Positions 46,128 through 55,432 of a DNA stretch of 64,000 nt are shown here, in pieces. The position numbers and the translations under genes are program-made. The notes under the pieces were generated by a model, which worked only from the letters and a program-made list of their open reading frames with translations, searched no databases and was not told the origin of the DNA. Origin of the DNA: Brevibacterium siliguriense (lineage in GTDB: Bacteria; Actinomycetota; Actinomycetes; Actinomycetales; Brevibacteriaceae); the NCBI RefSeq assembly GCF_900105315.1, contig NZ_LT629766.1, positions 2,418,001-2,482,000 of the forward strand, written 5' to 3'. Numbering within the stretch: the first letter of the stretch is position 1; every line of letters starts with the position of its first letter.

Positions 46128-48260
46128 ATGAGCTCAGAACGCCCCCTGCCAGCGATCGGCCACCGCCCCGACGTCACCCGCGAAGTGGCGCCCTTCGAGG
46201 TTGTTTCCGAGTACTCGCCCTCCGGTGATCAGCCGACGGCGATCAAGGAGATCTCCGACCGGCTCGACGCGGGAGAGCGGGACATCGTCCTCCTCGGCGC
46301 CACCGGTACGGGAAAGTCGGCGACGACGGCCTGGCTCATCGAACAGGTGCAGAGACCGACGCTGATCATGGCACCGAACAAGACCCTGGCCGCGCAGCTG
46401 GCCAACGAGTTCCGACAGCTGCTGCCCAACAACGCCGTCGAGTACTTCGTCTCGTACTACGACTATTACCAACCGGAAGCCTATGTGCCTCAGACGGACA
46501 CGTTCATCGAGAAGGACTCCTCGATCAACGACGAAGTCGAACGTCTGCGGCACTCGGCCACGAACTCGCTGCTGACCAGGCGTGATGTCGTCGTGGTCTC
46601 GACCGTGTCGTGCATCTACGGTCTCGGCACACCGGAGGAGTACGTCGACCGGATGGTCACCCTCCACAAAGGCGACGAATGCGACCGGGATGAACTGCTC
46701 AAACGCTTCGTATCCATGCAGTACGCCCGCAATGACATGGCCTTCACCCGCGGCACCTTCCGCGTCCGCGGAGACACCGTCGAGATCATCCCGCAGTACG
46801 AGGAGCTCGCGCTGCGCATCGAATTCTTCGGCGACGAGATCGAATCGCTGCAGACCCTCCACCCGCTGACCGGTGAGATCGTCCGCGACGAGGACACCAT
46901 CCACGTGTTCCCGGCCAGCCACTACGTCGCCGGAGAGAACCGGATGGCCACCGCGATCAGCGGGATCGAGGAGGAGCTGCAGAAGCGGCTGAGCGAGTTC
47001 GAGACGCAGAACAAGCTGCTCGAAGCCCAGCGGCTGAAGATGCGCACCACATATGACCTCGAGATGATGGAATCGATGGGCTTCACCTCCGGCATCGAGA
47101 ACTACTCCCGGCACATCGACGGCCGCGCCCCCGGATCGGCACCGAACTGTCTGCTCGACTACTTCCCCGAGGACTTCCTCCTCGTCATCGACGAATCCCA
47201 TGTCACGGTCCCGCAGATCGGCGGCATGTACGAAGGCGATATGTCGCGCAAGCGCACCCTCGTCGAACACGGATTCCGCCTGCCCAGCGCCATGGACAAC
47301 CGGCCGCTGAAGTTCGACGAATTCCGGGAGCGGGTGGGACAGAGCGTGTACCTGTCCGCCACGCCCGGCAACTTCGAACTCGGCAACGCCAACGGCTTCG
47401 TCCAGCAGATCATCCGTCCCACCGGCCTCGTCGACCCAGAGATCAAGGTCAAACCGACGAAGGGACAGATCGACGACCTACTCGATGAGATCAAGACACG
47501 CGTCGATGCGAACGAGCGTGTGCTCGTGACGACTCTGACGAAGAAGATGGCCGAAGACCTCACCGACTACCTGCTCGAACACGACATCCGCGTCCAGTAC
47601 CTCCACTCAGATGTCGACACGCTGCGACGTGTGGAGCTGCTCACAGAGCTGCGCGCCGGTGAGTTCGATGTGCTCGTCGGCATCAACCTGCTGCGCGAGG
47701 GCCTCGACCTACCAGAAGTCTCCCTCGTAGCGATCCTCGACGCCGACAAAGAAGGCTTCCTCCGGTCATCGACATCGCTCATCCAGACGATCGGACGTGC
47801 CGCCCGTAACCTCAACGGCCAAGTGCACATGTACGCCGATACGATCACGGACTCGATGCGCACCGCCATCGACGAGACCGACCGCAGACGCGCCATCCAG
47901 ATCGCCTTCAACGAAGAGCACGGAATCGACCCGGCCCCGCTGGTCAAGCGGATCGCAGACATCACCGAACGTCTGCAGCGAGAGGACGAGGACACTCGAG
48001 AGCTGCTCACCGAATTCGACTACGGCAAGGGCAAGCGCGGCTACAACTCGACTCTGACCGACGAACAGCGAGAAGCCGCCGGCAAACCCGGCTCGCTGCG
48101 TCCGCCGGCAGCCGACCTCACCGAGCTCATCGAATCGCTGACTTCGCAGATGCATTCGGCGGCCGCAGAGCTGCAGTTCGAGCTCGCCGCACGTCTGCGC
48201 GATGAACTCTCAGACCTCAAGCAGGAGCTGCGCCAGATGAAGGAGGCCGGTCACGCCTGA
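46128..48260 (+). CDS. uvrB: Excinuclease ABC subunit B
   Basis: Damage-verifying helicase-like subunit of nucleotide excision repair, loaded by UvrA and then bound by UvrC. The 710-residue protein has Walker [12 protein letters not shown] at 57-67, the beta-hairpin [20 protein letters not shown] that probes the strand, helicase motifs DESHVT and [25 protein letters not shown] as motif VI, and a C-terminal UVR domain (about 665-705) for UvrC contact. It is full length. It is followed by the terC riboswitch. Confidence 0.98.
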   Translation: MSSERPLPAIGHRPDVTREVAPFEVVSEYSPSGDQPTAIKEISDRLDAGERDIVLLGATGTGKSATTAWLIEQVQRPTLIMAPNKTLAAQLANEFRQLLPNNAVEYFVSYYDYYQPEAYVPQTDTFIEKDSSINDEVERLRHSATNSLLTRRDVVVVSTVSCIYGLGTPEEYVDRMVTLHKGDECDRDELLKRFVSMQYARNDMAFTRGTFRVRGDTVEIIPQYEELALRIEFFGDEIESLQTLHPLTGEIVRDEDTIHVFPASHYVAGENRMATAISGIEEELQKRLSEFETQNKLLEAQRLKMRTTYDLEMMESMGFTSGIENYSRHIDGRAPGSAPNCLLDYFPEDFLLVIDESHVTVPQIGGMYEGDMSRKRTLVEHGFRLPSAMDNRPLKFDEFRERVGQSVYLSATPGNFELGNANGFVQQIIRPTGLVDPEIKVKPTKGQIDDLLDEIKTRVDANERVLVTTLTKKMAEDLTDYLLEHDIRVQYLHSDVDTLRRVELLTELRAGEFDVLVGINLLREGLDLPEVSLVAILDADKEGFLRSSTSLIQTIGRAARNLNGQVHMYADTITDSMRTAIDETDRRRAIQIAFNEEHGIDPAPLVKRIADITERLQREDEDTRELLTEFDYGKGKRGYNSTLTDEQREAAGKPGSLRPPAADLTELIESLTSQMHSAAAELQFELAARLRDELSDLKQELRQMKEAGHA

Positions 48261-48296
48261 GCCGCACCGGTGACGCGCGAGTGATGCTCGCATGTT

Positions 48297-48302
48297 TATA
48301 CT
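48297..48302 (+). promoter_or_regulatory. -10 element ahead of the terC riboswitch
   Basis: TATACT is the best -10 in the 186-nt gap after uvrB. It would start the transcript at about 48309, immediately before the riboswitch. No good -35 at 17-19 nt was found. Confidence 0.55.
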
Positions 48303-48415
48303 GGTGTGCTGGCGAAAGGGAGTATCCCGTCCATCCGCGGTCGTCACCACGACCCTTCAAAGGGTCCGGACGCGGAGCGCACGCAGATTCACCGCGTGGG
48401 AGAGACTTTCGACAC
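48303..48415 (+). ncRNA. yybP-ykoY (Mn2+) riboswitch
   Basis: The leader shows the family's landmarks in order: CGAAAG (48313-48318) running into GGGAGTA, a CCCG stem return, the conserved CGTCA within TCGTCACCACGA (48341-48352), and the closing GGGAGAGACTTTCG, where CTTTCG (48406-48411) pairs with CGAAAG to form P1. The yybP-ykoY element is an established Mn2+ sensor that often precedes TerC-type transporters, exactly as here. P1 ends 36 nt before the terC ATG, so control of translation or of a downstream hairpin is possible; I cannot tell which. Confidence 0.87.
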
Positions 48416-48446
48416 GGATACATCCTGTTCACCACGAAAGGCATCC

Positions 48447-49514
48447 ATGGATATTCTGTCCTCCACGCTCGCAGCCGGCGGCAACGCCGCTGCAGCGAGC
48501 GAATCTCCGATTCCCGTATGGTTCATGATCACCTCGGGAATCATCGTCGTTGCGATCCTCGTCTTCGACCTTCTCCTGGTCATCAAGCGACCACACACCC
48601 CGTCGATGCGGGAGGCGAGCATCTGGGTCGCCTTCTACGTCGCCCTGGCTCTTGTCTTCGCCGGTGCGCTCTTCGCCATCGGCGACGCCCAGCATGGCAG
48701 CGAATTCCTCACCGGCTGGCTGCTCGAATACTCGTTGAGCATCGACAACCTGTTCGTCTTCATCATCATCATGGGCAGCTTCTCGGTACCGCGTAAGTAC
48801 CAGCAGGAAGTGCTCATGGTCGGCATCATCATCGCCATCGTCTTCCGCGGCATCTTCATCGTCGCGGGTGCGGCGATCATCAGCGCCTTCGTCGAAGTCT
48901 TCTTCGTCTTCGGCATCTTCCTCCTCGTCGTCGCCTACCGGCAGGCATTCAGCTCCGAAGACGAAGGCGACGGCGAAAACGGCCTCATTCGGTTCCTGCG
49001 GAAGCGGATCAACGTCGTCGACGAATACCATGGCAACAAGCTGCGTGTGGTTCTCGACGACAACAAGACCTACTGGACCCCGATGTTCATCGTGTTCATC
49101 GCCATCGGCTCGACCGATGTGATGTTCGCGCTCGACTCGATCCCGGCGATCTTCGGCGTCACCCAGAACGCGTTCCTCGTGTTCACCGCGAACGTGTTCG
49201 CCCTCATGGGACTGCGTCAGCTGTACTTCCTGCTCGGAGGACTCGTCGACAAGCTCGTCTACCTCCACTACGGAATCGCTGCGATCCTCGCCTTCATCGG
49301 CGTCAAGCTCGTCATCCACGCTCTGCACTCGAGCGATTGGGAGTTCCTCTCGTGGGGCCATTCGATCCCCGAAGTGCCGACGTGGCTGTCCCTGACGGTC
49401 ATCGTCCTGGCAATGGTGGTGGCCACGGTCGCCTCACTGATCAAGATGAAGAAGGACGGAATCTCCTTCAAGGACATCAGAGCAGAACAGTCCGACGAGT
49501 CCGAAGAGGCCTGA
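48447..49514 (+). CDS. TerC-family integral membrane protein
   Basis: TerC/Alx-family membrane protein; relatives export Mn2+ or assist metalation of secreted proteins. The 355-residue protein has about eight to nine membrane segments and the conserved acidic sites LEYSLSIDNLFVFIIIMGSF and GSTDVMFALDSIPAIFGVTQ. The Mn2+ riboswitch in its leader supports a role in manganese homeostasis. AAAGG is 7-11 nt before the ATG. Upstream in-frame codons back to 48306 belong to the structured leader and are rejected. A 20-bp terminator follows. Confidence 0.92.
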   Translation: MDILSSTLAAGGNAAAASESPIPVWFMITSGIIVVAILVFDLLLVIKRPHTPSMREASIWVAFYVALALVFAGALFAIGDAQHGSEFLTGWLLEYSLSIDNLFVFIIIMGSFSVPRKYQQEVLMVGIIIAIVFRGIFIVAGAAIISAFVEVFFVFGIFLLVVAYRQAFSSEDEGDGENGLIRFLRKRINVVDEYHGNKLRVVLDDNKTYWTPMFIVFIAIGSTDVMFALDSIPAIFGVTQNAFLVFTANVFALMGLRQLYFLLGGLVDKLVYLHYGIAAILAFIGVKLVIHALHSSDWEFLSWGHSIPEVPTWLSLTVIVLAMVVATVASLIKMKKDGISFKDIRAEQSDESEEA

Positions 49515-49561
49515 GCCGACCGGACCCGGACGTGCCGAGACCGCCTCGGTGTCGGCACAGA

Positions 49562-49605
49562 ACGGGCGGGGTCCGTCTCGATCACTCGAGACGGACCCCG
49601 CCCGT
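49562..49605. terminator. Long perfect bidirectional terminator
   Basis: A perfect 20-bp stem (49562-49581 with 49586-49605) and a 4-nt TCAC loop lie between the convergent terC and YciI-like genes. Confidence 0.85.
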
Positions 49606-49646
49606 GTCAGTTCGGTCCGGGCAGACCCGGACCGGCAGGAAGGCGC

Positions 49647-49937
49647 TCAGCCCTGTGCGAAGGGCCCGAACACGGGAGTCCACTCGCGGATGTCCGTCTT
49701 CTCGATGACACCGAGCGACGCATAGGGGTCGGCAGCCAGGTGACCTTCGACCTCCGCATGGTCGGCGGCGCTGAGGATGAGCAGTCCTCCCGGCTGCGGA
49801 TCATCGTCCAAGGGACCGGATGCGAGAATCGTCCCGGCCTCATTCATCTCCGCCTGCCATTGACGGTGAGCAGGGCGGTGCTCCATCCGCGTATCGGTAT
49901 CAGGTCCGTAGTGGTAGGTGACGGCGAAGACCGGCAT
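49647..49937 (-). CDS. YciI-like protein
   Basis: Small dimeric alpha-beta protein of the YciI/YCII superfamily, whose biochemical role is mostly unknown. The 96 residues contain the typical pattern: HRPAHRQWQAEM, ASGPLDDDPQPGGLLIL, and ADPYASLGVIEKTDIREWTP, with the His/Asp pair thought to form the putative active site. AAGGAG lies 7 nt before the ATG on the - strand, so an in-frame start 8 codons upstream is rejected. It is divergent from the helicase gene. Confidence 0.88.
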   Translation of the reverse strand: MPVFAVTYHYGPDTDTRMEHRPAHRQWQAEMNEAGTILASGPLDDDPQPGGLLILSAADHAEVEGHLAADPYASLGVIEKTDIREWTPVFGPFAQG

Positions 49938-49961
49938 ATGTGACTCCTTGGTGTCGAGCAA

Positions 49962-49967
49962 TAGGAT
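49962..49967 (+). promoter_or_regulatory. -10 element of the helicase gene
   Basis: TAGGAT gives a predicted start near 49974 and a leader of about 29 nt before the GTG at 50003. Confidence 0.45.
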
Positions 49968-50002
49968 GGAACCAGTCTAATCGGAAAGGTCTGTGCATCA
50001 GC

Positions 50003-52498
50003 GTGGCCAGATTGCAGGAGATCCCAGCGGAATTCGCCGACGACGACACGATCTACGAGTCGTTCGGCGAATACTGCCAAGAGATCGGAGTGGAGCCGTA
50101 CCCGGCTCAGGACGAGGCGTTCCTCACGATCCTCGCAGGCGACAATACGATCATGGCGACCCCGACCGGTTCGGGGAAGTCACTCGTCGCTCTCTTCGCC
50201 CTCTACCAGTCCTTCACGCGCGGGATCCGGTCCTATTACACGGCCCCGCTCAAGGCCCTCGTGAGCGAGAAGTTCTTCTCCCTCATCAACGCCTTCGGCG
50301 CCGAGAACGTCGGCATGATCACCGGTGACTCCACTGTCAACCCGGATGCCCCCGTCATCTGCGCCACGGCAGAGATCCTGGCCAACCAGGCACTGCGCGA
50401 AGGCGGAATGCTCGACGCCGGAATGGTCGTCATGGACGAGTTCCACTATGTCGCCGACCCCTCCCGAGGCTGGGCCTGGCAGGTGCCGCTCCTCGAGATG
50501 CCGCAGACCCAGTTCGTCCTCATGTCAGCCACCTTGGGCGACACCACCGACATCCGACGCACCATGACGGAGACGACCGGACGCGATTCCTCCGTGGTCA
50601 CCTCGGCGACCAGGCCCGTCCCGCTCGACTTTGAATATTCGACGGAGACGCTCTCGGACACTCTGCGCGGACTCGTCCGCAGCGACAAAGCGCCGGTCTA
50701 CGTCGTCTCCTACTCCCAGAACGGAGCCATCGACCTCGCCACCAACCTGCTCTCGGTCGACCTCGCCTCCAAAGAACAGAAGGCCGCGATCGCCGCTGCC
50801 ATCAAGGGCTTCACCTTCGGCAAGGGATTCGGGCAGAGTCTGCGCAAGCTGCTGTTGCACGGCGTCGGCGTCCACCACGCCGGAATGCTGCCGAAGTACC
50901 GCCGGCTCATCGAACAGCTCGCCCTCAAAGGACTGCTGCTCGTCATCTCCGGCACCGACACCCTCGGCGTGGGCATCAACGTGCCCATCCGCTCTGTGCT
51001 CCTGACCGGACTGACGAAATTCGACGGACGGAAGATGCGCAGACTCAGCGTCCGCGAATTCCAGCAGCTCGCCGGGCGTGCCGGCCGCGCCGGATTCGAT
51101 ACGCGCGGGTACGTCATCGCTCAAGCCCCCGAACACGTCATCGACAACCTCAAGGCCGAGGCGAAGGCTGCGAACGATGACAAGAAGAAAAAGAAGAAGG
51201 TCAAGAAGAAGGCCGCCCCGGTCGGCTTCGTCGGCTGGTCCGAGGAGACGTTCACAAAACTCATCGAGGGCGAATCCGAGACCCTGCGACCGCGGATGAA
51301 GATCGACCATTCGACGATCCTCAACCTCGTCGCCCGCCCCGGCTCCGATGTGTCGACCATCAGCGCGTTCATCGACAAGACACATGAGACAAGGGAGCGC
51401 CGGCTCGACCTCAAACTCACCGCGATCAGCATCGGACGCTCCCTCATCGACGCCGGCCTCATCGAGGTCCGTGGCAGCGAACTCGTCGCCACCCAGGACC
51501 TCGGCCCCCAGTTCGCGCTCAACCAGCCGCTGGCGCCCTTCGTCCTCGCCGCGCTCGAGCTTCTCGACGAGAACGACGACACGTACGCCCTGGACGTCGT
51601 CTCCATCGTCGAGGCGACCACCCCGGTGCCGTTCCAGATCCTCAAGGGCCAACTCGACCGGATCAAGGGAGAGACCCTGGCCGAGCTCAAGGCCGAAGGC
51701 GTCGAATACGCCGAACGTATGGCGATCCTCGACGAGATCGAAAGCCCCGCACCCCTGGCCGAGTTGCTCGACCCGGCGTTCGACCATTTCGTCGAGACTC
51801 ATCCCTGGCTGCACCGAGGCGGCTTCGAGCCCAAATCCGTCGTCCGCGACATGCTCGAGCAGGCCATGGGCTTCACCCAGTTCGTCGGCTACTACAGTCT
51901 CGCCCGGGCCGAGGGCAGCCTGCTGCGCTACCTCACCGACGTCTACCGCGCACTGCTCCACAACGTCCCCGCGGAGAACCGGACCGAGGAACTCGAGACC
52001 ATCATCGAATGGCTGGGTGAGACCATCGCCCGGACGGATTCGTCGCTGCTGGACGAATGGCGGACGCTGCAGGGACTCGACCCCACCGAACACGCCGACG
52101 ATCTGCCGGCGCTGGACCGTCGCTTCTCCGAGAACACGAAGGTCTTCACCGCGGAGATCCGCAATGCCCTGTTCCACCGAGTGCTGCTGGCCGAACGCGC
52201 GAACTACACGGAGCTCGGCCGCCTCGACGCCGAATCCGGATTCGACTCCCGGGCCTGGGAGGACGCGATCGAGGACTTCTACGACGAATACGGAGAGCTG
52301 CACGTCGACCAGAAGGCCCGCGGACGGGAATATATCGACATCACACCCGGTTCCCACACTTGGAACGTCCGACAGGTCCTCGCCGATCCCGACGACAACA
52401 GGGACTGGGCCATCGACGCTGAGGTGGACGTGGCCGCCAGCGACGAATCCGGCGATATCGTTCTGCGCATCCTCTCGGTCGGAGAGATCGGCAGATGA
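50003..52498 (+). CDS. DEAD/DEAH-box helicase with DUF3516-type C-terminus
   Basis: Predicted ATP-dependent RNA or DNA helicase of the Ski2-like group. The 831 residues include motif I ATPTGSGKSLVALFALY, Ia APLKALVSEKF, II VMDEFHYV, III MSATLGD, and VI FQQLAGRAGRAGFDTRG. A Lys-rich linker (KKKKKKVKKKA) near residue 400 separates the helicase core from a long C-terminal region matching the actinobacterial DUF3516 domain. The GTG start at 50003 has GGAAAGG some 14 nt upstream, a rather wide spacing. It sits directly before uvrA (55-nt gap). Its biological substrate is unknown. Confidence 0.87.
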   Translation: MARLQEIPAEFADDDTIYESFGEYCQEIGVEPYPAQDEAFLTILAGDNTIMATPTGSGKSLVALFALYQSFTRGIRSYYTAPLKALVSEKFFSLINAFGAENVGMITGDSTVNPDAPVICATAEILANQALREGGMLDAGMVVMDEFHYVADPSRGWAWQVPLLEMPQTQFVLMSATLGDTTDIRRTMTETTGRDSSVVTSATRPVPLDFEYSTETLSDTLRGLVRSDKAPVYVVSYSQNGAIDLATNLLSVDLASKEQKAAIAAAIKGFTFGKGFGQSLRKLLLHGVGVHHAGMLPKYRRLIEQLALKGLLLVISGTDTLGVGINVPIRSVLLTGLTKFDGRKMRRLSVREFQQLAGRAGRAGFDTRGYVIAQAPEHVIDNLKAEAKAANDDKKKKKKVKKKAAPVGFVGWSEETFTKLIEGESETLRPRMKIDHSTILNLVARPGSDVSTISAFIDKTHETRERRLDLKLTAISIGRSLIDAGLIEVRGSELVATQDLGPQFALNQPLAPFVLAALELLDENDDTYALDVVSIVEATTPVPFQILKGQLDRIKGETLAELKAEGVEYAERMAILDEIESPAPLAELLDPAFDHFVETHPWLHRGGFEPKSVVRDMLEQAMGFTQFVGYYSLARAEGSLLRYLTDVYRALLHNVPAENRTEELETIIEWLGETIARTDSSLLDEWRTLQGLDPTEHADDLPALDRRFSENTKVFTAEIRNALFHRVLLAERANYTELGRLDAESGFDSRAWEDAIEDFYDEYGELHVDQKARGREYIDITPGSHTWNVRQVLADPDDNRDWAIDAEVDVAASDESGDIVLRILSVGEIGR

Positions 52499-52541
52499 GC
52501 CTTGGAACCGCTGGGAATACACCAATGTCAGTGCCGAGTAA

Positions 52542-52547
52542 TACAGT
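52542..52547 (+). promoter_or_regulatory. -10 element for leaderless uvrA
   Basis: TACAGT begins 12 nt before the GTG at 52554, with no ribosome binding site in GGTCAG. Confidence 0.6.
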
Positions 52548-52553
52548 GGTCAG

Positions 52554-55427
52554 GTGATGAAAACCAATAACGGTGAGCAAGTGACAGGCGTCTCCCATCT
52601 GGACACCCTGTGGGTCAAGGGCGCACGAGCACACAACCTCAAGAGCGTCGAGATCACGCTGCCGCGCGACTCGACGGTCGTGTTCACCGGCTTGTCCGGT
52701 TCCGGTAAATCCTCGTTGGCCTTCGACACGATCTTCGCCGAGGGGCAGCGACGCTACGTCGAATCCCTGTCCTCCTATGCCCGGATGTTCCTCGGGCAGA
52801 TGGACAAACCCGACGTCGACTTCATCGAGGGACTCTCTCCGGCGGTGTCGATCGACCAGAAGTCGACTTCGCGCAACCCGCGTTCGACCGTCGGCACGAT
52901 CACCGAGGTCTATGACTTCCTCCGCCTGCTGTGGGCGCGGATCGGCACTCCGCACTGCCCCGTCTGCGGTGAGGTCATCACGCAGCAGACCCCGCAGCAG
53001 ATCGTCGACCAGCTTCTCGAACTCGAGGAGCGCACGAAGTTCCTCGTCCTCGCACCAGTCGTCCGCTCCCGCAAGGGCGAATTCGTCGACCTCTTCACCG
53101 ACCTGCAGTCCAAGGGATTCTCCCGAGCCATCGTCGACGGTGAGCAGATCAGCCTGAGCGAACCGCCCACCCTGGAGAAACAGTACAAGCACACGATCTC
53201 CGTGGTCGTCGACCGCCTCGTGGCCAAATCCGGACTGCGCCCGCGCCTGACCGACTCCGTCGAGACCGCGCTGGGACTGGCCGACGGTCGCATCGACATC
53301 GAACTCGTCGACGAGGGTACGACCCGCACCTTCTCCGAACACATGTCGTGCCCGAACGAGCACCCGCTGGCGATCGACGAGATCGAACCGCGCTCGTTCT
53401 CCTTCAACTCGCCCTTCGGTGCCTGCCCCACCTGCGACGGCATCGGCACCCGTCTGCAGGTCGACGAAGACCTCGTCGTCCCCGACGAGGACCTCAGCCT
53501 CGGCTCCGGAGCGATCGCTCCCTGGTCGGGCGGCAAACAGGTCTCGAAGTACTTCAACCGTCTGCTCAAGGGCCTCGGCGACGAACTCGGCTTCGATATG
53601 AAGACGCCGTGGAAGAAGCTGCCGAAGACCGCGAAGACCGCAATACTGACGGGCAAGGACTACAAGGTTCACGTCAAGTACAAGAACCGCTTCGGCCGCG
53701 AACGCACGTACTCGACGGGCTTCGAGGGCGTCTACCAGTACATTCAGCGCAAACACGAGGAAACCGAATCCGACTGGTCGCGGGAACGCTACGAGTCCTA
53801 TATGCGGGAGATCCCGTGCGCCAGCTGCCAGGGCACACGCCTCAAACCGGAGATCCTCGCTGTCAAGGTCGGGGACAAGTCCATCGCGGAGGTTTCCGAA
53901 CTCGCCCTCGACGAAGCCGCTGACTTCCTCGGCTCCCTCGAACTCAGCAACCGCGATGCCGCCGTGGCGGCGCAGGTGATGAAGGAGATCAACGCCCGTC
54001 TCGGGTTCCTCCTCGACGTCGGCCTCGACTACCTCAGCCTCAATCGGGCGGCCGGGACGCTCTCCGGCGGTGAGGCCCAGCGCATCCGCCTGGCCACGCA
54101 GATCGGCTCCGGTCTCGTCGGCGTCCTCTACGTCCTCGACGAGCCGTCGATCGGTCTGCACCAGCGCGACAACCGCCGACTCATCGAGACACTCAACAAG
54201 CTCAAGGATCTCGGCAACACCCTCATCGTCGTCGAGCACGATGAGGACACCATCGAATCGGCCGACTGGATCGTCGACATCGGCCCGGGGGCCGGCGAGC
54301 ACGGGGGAGAGGTCGTCTACTCCGGACCCGTACCCGGTCTCAAGGAGGCCCCGGGATCGATCACCGGCGACTACCTCTCCGGTCGGCGCGCTATTCAGAT
54401 TCCGCCGACCCGCCGCCCCGTCGACAAGGACCGGCGGGTCACGGTCGAGAAAGCCGTGGAGAACAACCTCCGCGATGTCACGGTGTCCTTCCCGCTCGGC
54501 GTGCTCACCGCCGTCACCGGCGTATCCGGTTCGGGCAAATCGACCCTGGTCAACGAGATCCTCTACACGCAGATGGCCAACGTCCTCAATGGCGCCTCCC
54601 GGGTCCCCGGACGGCACAAGCGCGTGACCGGCCTGGACAACCTCGACAAGGTCGTCCACGTCGACCAGTCGCCGATCGGTCGCACCCCGCGGTCGAACCC
54701 CGCCACCTACACGGGCGTATTCGACCATGTTCGCCGGCTGTTCGCCGAAACCGAATCGGCGAAGGTCCGCGGCTATCTGCCAGGCCGGTTCTCCTTCAAC
54801 GTCAAAGGCGGACGCTGCGAGAACTGCAGCGGCGACGGCACGATCAAGATCGAGATGAACTTCCTGCCAGACGTCTACGTCCCCTGTGAGGTCTGTCAGG
54901 GCGCCAGGTACAACCGGGAGACCCTGGAGGTGACTTTCAAGGGCAAGAACATCGCCGAAGTCCTCGATATGCCGATCGAGGAGGCCAACGACTTCTTCGC
55001 AGCGATACCCGCGATCTCGCGACACCTCAAGACTCTCGTCGAAGTGGGCCTCGGCTATGTCCGACTCGGCCAGCCGGCGACGACTCTCTCCGGTGGCGAG
55101 GCCCAGCGCGTCAAGCTCGCCGCCGAACTGCAGAAGCGCTCCCGCGGCCGCACCGTCTACGTGCTCGACGAACCGACGACCGGTCTGCACTTCGAGGACA
55201 TCTCGAAGCTGCTCATGGTCCTCCAGGGGCTCGTCGACAAGGGCAACACGGTCATCGTCATCGAACACAACCTCGACGTCATCGGCAATGCCGACCACAT
55301 CATCGACCTCGGACCCGAGGGCGGTCGCGGCGGCGGTCAGATCATCGCCCAGGGCACCCCCGAGGAAGTCGCCGAGGTGGCCGAATCGCACACCGGACGC
55401 TTTCTCAAACCGATGCTCAAGTCCTGA
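52554..55427 (+). CDS. uvrA: Excinuclease ABC subunit A
   Basis: Damage-sensing ATPase dimer of nucleotide excision repair. The 957-residue protein has two ABC ATPase modules: Walker [17 protein letters not shown] (about 41-56) and [15 protein letters not shown] (about 655-669), each with an ABC signature ([12 protein letters not shown] and [12 protein letters not shown]). Zinc-binding Cys sets are CPVCGEV, CPTCDG and CASCQGTR in the first half and CENCSGDG ... CEVCQG in the second. The C-terminal [18 protein letters not shown] is complete. It is followed by uvrC after 5 nt, probably co-translated. Confidence 0.98.
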   Translation: MMKTNNGEQVTGVSHLDTLWVKGARAHNLKSVEITLPRDSTVVFTGLSGSGKSSLAFDTIFAEGQRRYVESLSSYARMFLGQMDKPDVDFIEGLSPAVSIDQKSTSRNPRSTVGTITEVYDFLRLLWARIGTPHCPVCGEVITQQTPQQIVDQLLELEERTKFLVLAPVVRSRKGEFVDLFTDLQSKGFSRAIVDGEQISLSEPPTLEKQYKHTISVVVDRLVAKSGLRPRLTDSVETALGLADGRIDIELVDEGTTRTFSEHMSCPNEHPLAIDEIEPRSFSFNSPFGACPTCDGIGTRLQVDEDLVVPDEDLSLGSGAIAPWSGGKQVSKYFNRLLKGLGDELGFDMKTPWKKLPKTAKTAILTGKDYKVHVKYKNRFGRERTYSTGFEGVYQYIQRKHEETESDWSRERYESYMREIPCASCQGTRLKPEILAVKVGDKSIAEVSELALDEAADFLGSLELSNRDAAVAAQVMKEINARLGFLLDVGLDYLSLNRAAGTLSGGEAQRIRLATQIGSGLVGVLYVLDEPSIGLHQRDNRRLIETLNKLKDLGNTLIVVEHDEDTIESADWIVDIGPGAGEHGGEVVYSGPVPGLKEAPGSITGDYLSGRRAIQIPPTRRPVDKDRRVTVEKAVENNLRDVTVSFPLGVLTAVTGVSGSGKSTLVNEILYTQMANVLNGASRVPGRHKRVTGLDNLDKVVHVDQSPIGRTPRSNPATYTGVFDHVRRLFAETESAKVRGYLPGRFSFNVKGGRCENCSGDGTIKIEMNFLPDVYVPCEVCQGARYNRETLEVTFKGKNIAEVLDMPIEEANDFFAAIPAISRHLKTLVEVGLGYVRLGQPATTLSGGEAQRVKLAAELQKRSRGRTVYVLDEPTTGLHFEDISKLLMVLQGLVDKGNTVIVIEHNLDVIGNADHIIDLGPEGGRGGGQIIAQGTPEEVAEVAESHTGRFLKPMLKS

Positions 55428-55432
55428 TCCGA

